A stretch of 8,078 bases of DNA, from NCBI GenBank assembly GCA_016195505.1, contig JACPZN010000057.1, forward strand, positions 1-8,078. Reading direction: 5' to 3'. Below are positions 1 through 5,307 of this stretch, piece after piece. A program made the position numbers and the translations under genes. The notes under the pieces were generated by a model, which saw only the letters and a program-made list of their open reading frames with translations, was not told the origin of the DNA and searched no databases. This stretch comes from Nitrospirota bacterium. GTDB lineage: Bacteria; Nitrospirota; Nitrospiria; Nitrospirales; Nitrospiraceae. The number at the start of each line of letters is the position of its first letter. Within the stretch, counting starts at the first letter, position 1.

Positions 1-768
1 ATTGTGGGCGACGCTAATATGGCGGAGCTGTCTACCTATTTGAAGGTGGGGACCTTGAACATCGTGCTGGACCTGCTCGAGGCGGACGCTGACCTGCCCC
101 AGTTGGACCTCGATGAACCGGTTCGAGTGTTCAAACAGGTGTCACGCGACTTGGATATGAAGGAGACGCTCAAGCTGGTCGGGGGGCGCCCCACGACGGC
201 TCTCGCGATTCAGCGGGCCTATCTCAAGGCCGCGACGAACTTCTACGCCTCGCATGATCTCGATCAGGTGACCAAAGACGTGCTCGTCCACTGGGAAAAG
301 GTCCTGAACAAGCTCGATCAAGATCCGCGTTTACTGGCGAAGGAATTAGATTGGGTGGCCAAACGCCACATGATCGAGTCTTACATGGATCGGAAGGGCT
401 TTGGATGGGATGATCCGCGTATGAAGCTGATGGATCTCCAATACCATGATGTCCGTCCCGAGAAGGGGCTTTTCTACACGCTGGAGCGCGGCAATCTTAT
501 CGAGCGGATCGTGCCGGAGCATGAAATCCAGAGCGCGGAATTCTCCCCGCCGACGGGAACCAGGGCGTATTTTCGTGGCCGCTGCGTCAGCAAGTTCGCC
601 AAGTCGCTCTATGGCGCCAGTTGGACATCCCTGCTGTTCGATGTGGGGAATACCACGATCAAAAAAGTGCCTCTGATGGATCCGCATCGCGGCACTCAAG
701 CATTGACCGGAGGGCTGCTTGATACGGTCGATTCAGTCGATGCACTGCTCGAAAAGCTCAAATCCTGA
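1..768 (+). CDS. dop: Dop, Pup deamidase/depupylase (C-terminal half, 5' end outside window)
   Basis: Dop removes Pup from tagged proteins in the cytoplasm and, in species whose Pup ends in Gln, deamidates that Gln so PafA can use it. The frame is open from base 1 and encodes 255 residues, against about 500 in mycobacterial Dop, so roughly the N-terminal half, including the ATP-binding residues and the Dop-specific loop, lies outside the window. What is visible matches Dop closely: GDANMAELSTYLKVGT near residue 3 (Dop reads GDAN where PafA reads GDSN), DLQYHDVR near 145, PPTGTRAYFRG near 183, and the end GGLLDTVDSVDALLEKL, which corresponds to the mycobacterial GALLDSVDS tail. It is a paralogue of the PafA gene further downstream. 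It ends 23 nt before prcB, with no pup gene between, and is probably co-transcribed with it. Identification as Dop rather than a second PafA rests on the GDAN motif and the C-terminal tail. Confidence 0.93.
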   Translation: MVGDANMAELSTYLKVGTLNIVLDLLEADADLPQLDLDEPVRVFKQVSRDLDMKETLKLVGGRPTTALAIQRAYLKAATNFYASHDLDQVTKDVLVHWEKVLNKLDQDPRLLAKELDWVAKRHMIESYMDRKGFGWDDPRMKLMDLQYHDVRPEKGLFYTLERGNLIERIVPEHEIQSAEFSPPTGTRAYFRGRCVSKFAKSLYGASWTSLLFDVGNTTIKKVPLMDPHRGTQALTGGLLDTVDSVDALLEKLKS

Positions 769-791
769 CACACCGAATCCATGAGACCCCG

Positions 792-1619
792 ATGAAGCTG
801 CCCTATCTTCCCAATCACGATGAGTCCAGTTTTTTTGACTTTGTTTCAATGCACCATCCTGGGTTGGCACTGGGGAGTCATGGAAGGACACCTGTGAGCC
901 AGCCGGTGTTGGACCAGGGGCGTGCGATCGGACCGATGACCGTGCCTCATGCGACCACTGTGCTGGCGATCAAGTATCAACAGGGGGTCGTGATTGTGGG
1001 TGACCGGCGGGCGACGGAAGGTTTTCAGATTGCCGATCGCCGTATTGAGAAGGTGTTCAAGATCGATGAATTATCCGCCATGGCGATTGCGGGCGCGGCC
1101 GGTCCCTGCATCGAGATGGCCAAGCTGTTTCAAACGGAGCTGGAACATTACGAGAAACTGGAAGGTATCCCGCTTTCCTGCGAGGGGAAGGCCAACAAGC
1201 TCGGTCAGATGGTGAAAGCCAATCTACCGATGGTCTTTCAAGGACTCGTGGTGATGCCGCTCTACGTCGGGTATGACGTCAAACGGGCCGAGGGGAGGAT
1301 CTTCAAGTACGATATTACCGGTGGACGGTACGAAGAGTCGGACTACCATGCAATCGGTTCTGGGGGGAAAGATGCCCGGAATACCATGCGCGAACATTTT
1401 CAGAAGAATCTATCCGAGCCGGATGCGCTCAAACTGGCATTGACGTCGCTGTACAACGCCGCGGACGACGATGTGGGGACAGGAGGACCGGACCTGGTGC
1501 GCGGGATTTTTCCCACCGCCAAGTTCGTCACTGCCCAAGGCATCACCGATGTGTCGGATGACAAGATTCGCGCCGTATACGATAGTGTGATTGCCACGCG
1601 CCGCTCGAAGGAGACGTAA
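792..1619 (+). CDS. prcB: 20S proteasome beta subunit PrcB (with propeptide)
   Basis: This is the catalytic subunit of the 20S core particle, an N-terminal-threonine hydrolase forming the two inner seven-membered rings. The protein is 275 residues (mycobacterial PrcB is 291). Self-cleavage is expected between Ala54 and Thr55 (sequence PHA/TTVLAIKY). Counting from that Thr, Asp17 and Lys33 of the active site are present (Asp71 and Lys87), as is the family signature ADDDVGTGGPDLVRGIFPTA near the C-terminus. I chose ATG 792 because its 54-residue propeptide contains DESSFFDF followed by a Pro-Gly-Leu segment, matching the DLSSFTDF...PELL propeptide of mycobacterial PrcB. No good Shine-Dalgarno precedes this ATG. 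An in-frame GTG at 894 has a much better one and would give a 20-residue propeptide. The gene ends 2 nt before prcA, so the two subunits are surely co-expressed. Confidence 0.95.
   Translation: MKLPYLPNHDESSFFDFVSMHHPGLALGSHGRTPVSQPVLDQGRAIGPMTVPHATTVLAIKYQQGVVIVGDRRATEGFQIADRRIEKVFKIDELSAMAIAGAAGPCIEMAKLFQTELEHYEKLEGIPLSCEGKANKLGQMVKANLPMVFQGLVVMPLYVGYDVKRAEGRIFKYDITGGRYEESDYHAIGSGGKDARNTMREHFQKNLSEPDALKLALTSLYNAADDDVGTGGPDLVRGIFPTAKFVTAQGITDVSDDKIRAVYDSVIATRRSKET
882..896 (+). promoter_or_regulatory. Internal ribosome binding site and GTG start candidate within prcB
   Basis: GGAAGGA at 882-888 sits 5 nt before an in-frame GTG at 894 (codon 35 of the long prcB reading). It is a far better Shine-Dalgarno than anything before ATG 792. 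It may be the true start or a second start giving a shortened propeptide. The conserved SSFxDF propeptide segment upstream argues that the long form is made. Confidence 0.35.
1608..1613 (+). promoter_or_regulatory. Ribosome binding site of prcA
   Basis: AAGGAG at 1608-1613 lies 8 nt before ATG 1622 and inside the last codons of prcB. It fixes the prcA start and places initiation next to the prcB stop at 1617-1619, consistent with coupled synthesis of the two subunits. Confidence 0.75.
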
Positions 1620-1621
1620 TC

Positions 1622-2308
1622 ATGCCGATGCCCTATTACGTGTCCCCCGAGCAGATGATGCAGGACAAGGCCGAGTATGCCAAGAAGGGCATCGCGAAAG
1701 GCCGATCGATCATCGCGATGGAGTATGCCGACGGCATCTTGTTGACAGCGGACAATCCCAGTGCCTCGCTGCACAAAGTCTCCGAGATCTACGACAGCAT
1801 CGCGTTTGCCGGAGCCGGCAAGTACAGCGAGTTTGAGAATCTTCGAAAGGCGGGTATCCGTCATGCCGACTTAAAAGGATTCATGTATAGTCGTGAGGAC
1901 GTGACCGGCCGATCGTTGGCGAACGGCTACTCTCAGAGTCTCGGTACGATTTTCAGCCAGGAGCTGAAACCGCTCGAAGTGGAAATTCTTGTGGTGCAGG
2001 TCGGGCTCAACAGCCATCCAAACGAGATTTACCGGATTTCATTTGATGGAAGCATCATCGATGAGAAGAACTTCGCGGTGATCGGGGGAAAGTCGGAAGC
2101 CGTCCAAGCGAGCGTAAAGGAAAAAAGCCTCAGCCAAGCCCCTGCCTTAGGGGCCGCATTGATCCTCTGTGTCTCGGCGCTTGAACAGACTGCGAACCAA
2201 AAGCTACCGCCCGAAGGACTAGAGGTGGCAGTCTTGGATCGGAACCGCACCGGCCGGAAATTCCGCCGGCTGTCTGTGGGCGACATCCGCCAACTCCTGT
2301 CTGCCTAA
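1622..2308 (+). CDS. prcA: 20S proteasome alpha subunit PrcA
   Basis: The alpha subunit forms the outer heptameric rings of the 20S proteasome, gates substrate entry and docks the ATPase ring (Mpa/ARC) or other activators. The 228-residue protein aligns along its length with mycobacterial PrcA: MPMPYYVSPEQMM at the N-terminus (gate region; MSFPYFISPEQAM in mycobacteria), then NPSASLHKVSEIYD. Lys52 lies at the same position as the lysine that anchors the activator's C-terminus in the pocket between alpha subunits. DVTGRSLANGYSQSLGTIF follows near residue 94. There is no catalytic threonine, as expected. It ends with RQLLSA and lacks the acidic/serine-rich tail of about 15 residues present in mycobacterial PrcA. 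Start ATG 1622 is supported by an AAGGAG site 8 nt upstream. A single alpha and a single beta gene imply a homomeric ring core. Confidence 0.95.
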   Translation: MPMPYYVSPEQMMQDKAEYAKKGIAKGRSIIAMEYADGILLTADNPSASLHKVSEIYDSIAFAGAGKYSEFENLRKAGIRHADLKGFMYSREDVTGRSLANGYSQSLGTIFSQELKPLEVEILVVQVGLNSHPNEIYRISFDGSIIDEKNFAVIGGKSEAVQASVKEKSLSQAPALGAALILCVSALEQTANQKLPPEGLEVAVLDRNRTGRKFRRLSVGDIRQLLSA

Positions 2309-2350
2309 ACCGCTCGTCGTCATTCGGTTCCATCTGTTGAAGATTGAAAG

Positions 2351-2381
2351 ATGGGCGTGTATTCTGTTTCCACACGTCCAT
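2351..2381 (+). promoter_or_regulatory. Hairpin in the prcA-pafA spacer, just upstream of the pafA start
   Basis: ATGGGCGTGT (2351-2360) pairs with ACACGTCCAT (2372-2381) over 10 bp, one of them a G-U wobble in RNA, with an 11-nt loop. It ends 16 nt before ATG 2398 and covers a possible alternative ATG at 2380. There is no T run after it, so it is not an intrinsic terminator. It could lower pafA translation, mark an RNA processing site, or be an operator. The rest of the 89-nt spacer shows no clear promoter. Confidence 0.4.
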
Positions 2382-2397
2382 GATGTCTCCCGGTCCC

Positions 2398-3774
2398 ATG
2401 AAACAACGGATCTTCGGCCTTGAGAATGAGTACGGCCTGATTTTTTCGCCGAACGGGCGCATCTATCTCCCGATGGAAAAAGTCCTCGGCTATATCTTCG
2501 AGGGCCTTATTCCCAACAGTTGGCCGTCCAACGCGTTCTTGGTCAATGGCGCGAGATTCTATCAGGACACCGGCTGTCATCCCGAGTACTCCACGCCTGA
2601 GTGCGACAACATCCTCGAGTTGGTGATCCACGACAAAGCAGGCGAGCGGCTGTTGGAGGCCTGTTTGCCGGCCGCCGAGGAACGGCTTCGGGAGGAAGGG
2701 TTATCCGGCGAGATCTACATTTTTAAGAACAATACCGACTCATTGGGAAACACCTACGGATGCCACGAGAATTTTCTCATGCGGCGTGACGTCGATTTCT
2801 GGAAGGTGACGGAGCAATTGATTCCGTTTTTTGTGACGCGGCAGGTATTCGGCGGGGCCGGGAAGGTGTTGAAGGTGTCGGGGAAGCCGCAGTATTTCAT
2901 CTCCCAGCGGGCGCAGCATATTCACGAAAAGACGTCGTCTTCGACGACCTCTTCGCGCAGCATCATCAATACCCGCGATGAGCCGCATTCTGATGCCGAA
3001 CGCTACCGCCGGCTCCATATCATCGTCGGGGATTCGAACATGTCGGAGTTTGCGACGTATCTCAAGGTAGGGACCGCGGCGCTCGTCTTGTCGATGATCG
3101 AAGAAGGCTATGCGGTGCACGGGATGGAGCTTGAGGATCCGGTCAAGGCAATCCGCGAAGTCTCACGCGATCCGACGCTCAAAAAGAAAGTGAAACTTGA
3201 TGACGGTCGGCAGATGACCGCGGTTGAAATCCAGCAAGTGTACCTGGAGCGGGCGAAGGCGTACCTCGATCAGCAGGCCCACGATCCTGTTCTTGATGAT
3301 GTCTGCGCCAAATGGGAGATGGTCCTCAAGCATTTGGAAGAAGATCCCATGCAGCTCATCCATCAAGTCGATTGGGTGACGAAGAAGTATATCATCCAAT
3401 CTTACGTGGACAAGAAGGAATGTGGATGGGACGACCCCCGGGTGTTCCTGTTGGATCTTCAGTTTCATGATGTCAAACGAACGCGGGGATTGTACTACCT
3501 CATGGAATCCCGTGGACTTATCGAGCGAGTTGCGGAGGAAGAGGCAGTTCAGCGTGCCATGTCGACGCCTCCTCAGACGACGAGAGCCAAGGTCCGTGGC
3601 GATTTTATCCGTTTCGCCCGGGCGAAGAATCGGTCGTATACGGTGGATTGGACCTATCTAAAGCTGAACGGGTATTGGGAGGAAACGATCCTCTGTATGG
3701 ATCCTTTTAGCGCCGTCAATCGACGGGTTGAAGAATTGGTCTCTCAGGTATCCGGGGGGCGTTTTTACCGATGA
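2398..3774 (+). CDS. pafA: PafA, Pup--protein ligase
   Basis: PafA uses ATP to phosphorylate the C-terminal glutamate of Pup and joins it to a lysine side chain of a target protein, marking it for the proteasome. From ATG 2398 the protein is 458 residues (mycobacterial PafA is 452). The N-terminus MKQRIFGLENEYG matches the family start MQRRIMGIETEFG and holds the metal/ATP-binding Glu9. NGARFYQDTGCHPEYSTPECD (residues 50-70) has the catalytic Asp57 and no Dop-type insertion. KNNTDSLGNTYGCHEN (110-125), NTRDEPHSDAERYRRLH (191-207) and GDSN (211-214, where Dop has GDAN) follow. Further in-frame starts exist at ATG 2380, ATG 2383 and TTG 2344, but the added residues match nothing in the family. 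No strong ribosome binding site precedes any of them. Its stop overlaps the start of the M23 peptidase gene. Confidence 0.95.
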   Translation: MKQRIFGLENEYGLIFSPNGRIYLPMEKVLGYIFEGLIPNSWPSNAFLVNGARFYQDTGCHPEYSTPECDNILELVIHDKAGERLLEACLPAAEERLREEGLSGEIYIFKNNTDSLGNTYGCHENFLMRRDVDFWKVTEQLIPFFVTRQVFGGAGKVLKVSGKPQYFISQRAQHIHEKTSSSTTSSRSIINTRDEPHSDAERYRRLHIIVGDSNMSEFATYLKVGTAALVLSMIEEGYAVHGMELEDPVKAIREVSRDPTLKKKVKLDDGRQMTAVEIQQVYLERAKAYLDQQAHDPVLDDVCAKWEMVLKHLEEDPMQLIHQVDWVTKKYIIQSYVDKKECGWDDPRVFLLDLQFHDVKRTRGLYYLMESRGLIERVAEEEAVQRAMSTPPQTTRAKVRGDFIRFARAKNRSYTVDWTYLKLNGYWEETILCMDPFSAVNRRVEELVSQVSGGRFYR

Positions 3775-4769
3775 CGCTGTCGATATTCACCCTGAGGCAT
3801 CGACGGAATGCCAGGCTGGACCGGATGGTCCTCAGCGGCGTCGTCCTGCTGGCCACAATCTTTCCGGTCGACTTATTCCCCGGTTCCCTTCCTGCTCCCA
3901 AAGGCATCGATGGACAATACAGCGGGAAACAGGGGCAGATCGTGGTGGTGAAGGTCCCGACCGATGAGGCAGTCACCCATGTGGAAGGAAGCTTTCTTGG
4001 GCGGACGATCAGCTTCTTTGCAGACACGCGCCCGGGAGAGCCGAAGGGGTTTGTGGGATTGCTCGGTGTGGACATGCAAGACGAGCCGGGAACCCACGAA
4101 CTGGCTATTGAGGTCAAGAACGGGGAGCAAAGCCGCAAGCTCAGCTACAATATTTTGGTCGTCAAAGAAAAATTTCTCGTCGAGCATCTCAAGTTGCCCA
4201 AAGACAAGGTCGATCTCGATGAAAAGAGTTTGGCCCGATGGAAAGCCGAGCAGGAGCAAGTAAGGGAGGTGCTGGCGACCGATTCTCAGATGAAGCTGTG
4301 GCAGCCCAGTTTCGTGGAGCCGGTGAATGGAAGAAGAACCGGCGTTTTCGGCAGCGTCAGAATCATGAACGGCCAGGCACGGAATCCGCACAATGGAGAA
4401 GACATCGGCGCGCCGCTCGGCGCGGAGGTCGCCGCGACGAATGACGGAGTCGTGCGGCTCACCGTCGATCATATTTTCTCCGGAAAAGGCATCTACCTGG
4501 ACCATGGGCTCGGGTTCTATTCCATGTACTTCCATCTTTCGGAAGTGCTGGTGAAAGATGGTGATCTTGTGAAAGCCGGGCAGATCGTCGGCAAAGTGGG
4601 CGCAACCGGTCGTGCGACTGGCCCCCATCTCCATTGGGGCGTGAAACTCAACGGCGCACGCGTCAACCCCTATGCGCTGCTTGACTTGCCCTTCAAGGGC
4701 GCGGTGCAGTCGGCAGATCCAGCGCCAGTGACTGAGCCTACCTCCGGTGTGGGCGCGCCGGCTCCATAA
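3771..4769 (+). CDS. M23 family (LytM-type) metallopeptidase, exported
   Basis: M23 peptidases are zinc enzymes that cut peptide cross-links in peptidoglycan or act as degenerate activators of amidases. The 332-residue protein has basic residues at 9-18 and a hydrophobic stretch at about 20-37, a signal peptide or membrane anchor. A beta-rich N-terminal domain (about 48-135) follows, then a charged linker (about 140-172) and the LytM domain (about 185-305). Expected zinc ligands are His207 and Asp211 (HNGED) and His288 (HLHWG); catalytic His255 (MYFHLS) and His286 are present too, so it should be an active enzyme. The C-terminal 20 residues are Pro/Ala-rich. ATG 3771 overlaps the pafA stop by 4 nt (ATGA), indicating translational coupling. 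Met19 (codon at 3825) is an alternative start that keeps the hydrophobic segment. Its exact substrate is unknown. Confidence 0.9.
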   Translation: MTLSIFTLRHRRNARLDRMVLSGVVLLATIFPVDLFPGSLPAPKGIDGQYSGKQGQIVVVKVPTDEAVTHVEGSFLGRTISFFADTRPGEPKGFVGLLGVDMQDEPGTHELAIEVKNGEQSRKLSYNILVVKEKFLVEHLKLPKDKVDLDEKSLARWKAEQEQVREVLATDSQMKLWQPSFVEPVNGRRTGVFGSVRIMNGQARNPHNGEDIGAPLGAEVAATNDGVVRLTVDHIFSGKGIYLDHGLGFYSMYFHLSEVLVKDGDLVKAGQIVGKVGATGRATGPHLHWGVKLNGARVNPYALLDLPFKGAVQSADPAPVTEPTSGVGAPAP

Positions 4770-4808
4770 TTGCGATGGCCTCACATAACACTCATTTTCT
4801 TCTCCTAC

Positions 4809-4836
4809 TTGGGCACCCAAATCCAGGTTGACCTGG
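4809..4836 (+). repeat. Two adjacent short palindromes upstream of the small membrane-protein gene
   Basis: TTGGG-CA-CCCAA (4809-4820) and CCAGGT-TG-ACCTGG (4823-4836) are perfect inverted repeats with 2-nt centres, separated by 2 nt. They lie in the 120-nt spacer after the M23 gene. No T run follows, so they are not a terminator. A tandem operator for a dimeric regulator is possible but unproven. Confidence 0.35.
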
Positions 4837-4889
4837 CCCTGTATCCGGCATACCCTCGATACGACCACCCTCAGAACGAGGCACCACAC

Positions 4890-5144
4890 ATGAGGATCTT
4901 CCTGGGTGTCCTCTCGGCTCTCTCCCTGTTGCTCGCCGCCCGAAGGTTCTCTCTCTCGGAGAATACTGGGTATGACATGGGAGCCTTATTCTTTCTTCTC
5001 ATCGGCATACAGCTCCTTATTGCCGCTGCATTGGTAAATGAGCATCAGCAAGACCACCGCCCGAAGTCGCCGGCATCGACAGATAAGGGAGAGGGCAAAG
5101 AAAGCGGGCCGAGTGGCAAACAAGAGCCTGGGCCGCCCCGTTAG
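4890..5144 (+). CDS. Small two-helix membrane protein, function unknown
   Basis: I do not recognise this protein. From ATG 4890 it is 84 residues. Two hydrophobic segments, about 3-17 (IFLGVLSALSLLLAA) and about 30-49 (from MGALFFLL to AAAL), flank a short loop starting Arg-Arg, and a hydrophilic tail of about 35 residues rich in Lys, Gly, Ser and Pro ends GPPR. With arginines between the helices, that loop is predicted cytoplasmic and both termini extracytoplasmic. A GAGG-like element (4877-4880) lies 9 nt before the ATG. The frame is open back to TTG 4770, but the upstream translation has no protein-like character and includes the paired palindromes, so I prefer the shorter gene. It could be co-transcribed with the M23 gene or be independent. 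Confidence 0.55.
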   Translation: MRIFLGVLSALSLLLAARRFSLSENTGYDMGALFFLLIGIQLLIAAALVNEHQQDHRPKSPASTDKGEGKESGPSGKQEPGPPR

Positions 5145-5165
5145 AACTATCGGCCACCTGGCTAG

Positions 5166-5190
5166 AAAATGAGCAATTACAGCTTGTTTT
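5166..5190 (+). terminator. Possible weak intrinsic terminator
   Basis: AAAATGAGC (5166-5174) can pair with GCTTGTTTT (5182-5190) in RNA over 9 bp, two of them G-U wobbles, with a 7-nt loop. The T run (5187-5191) overlaps the 3' arm. It is in the right place, 21 nt after the small membrane-protein gene, but has only two G-C pairs. It is the only notable structure in the 163-nt gap before hsdR. Confidence 0.3.
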
Positions 5191-5290
5191 TCCCGTCGTG
5201 TCCCGCTCGCCCACCTTCTGAATGATTGCATTCCTTAAGAAAAGCAGGTATGCCTCTCACGAATTATCCACAGGGCCAAAGCCGGCTTTC

Positions 5291-5298
5291 GGAAGAGG
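5291..5298 (+). promoter_or_regulatory. Ribosome binding site of hsdR
   Basis: GGAAGAGG at 5291-5298 lies 9 nt before ATG 5308 and supports that start. The translation from there (MPTPEDKAREHIDQALEKAGW) begins as R-subunit N-terminal domains do. Confidence 0.6.
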
Positions 5299-5307
5299 CG
5301 TTTCGGC

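Noticed and set aside
781..795. Four-codon ORF (ATG 781 to TGA 795) overlapping the prcB start as ATGA
   Set aside because: Too short to weigh and without a ribosome binding site; most likely coincidence, though a coupling role cannot be excluded.
2250..2270. GC-rich hairpin near the end of prcA as a terminator
   Set aside because: It lies inside conserved PrcA codons (NRTGRKFRRLS), has an imperfect stem and no T run.
2344..2397. Longer PafA N-terminus starting at TTG 2344 or ATG 2380
   Set aside because: The family starts at the MxxRIxGxExE motif, which ATG 2398 begins; the extra residues match nothing known and overlap the hairpin.
3873..4889. Long minus-strand open frame opposite the M23 gene
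   Set aside because: The + strand frame has clear M23 active-site motifs; the antisense translation has no recognisable domain and reflects GC-biased codon use.
5226..5254. TTGCAT and TATGCC with 17-nt spacing as a promoter for hsdR
   Set aside because: Spacing is right, but each box matches the consensus at only about three positions; such pairs are common by chance.
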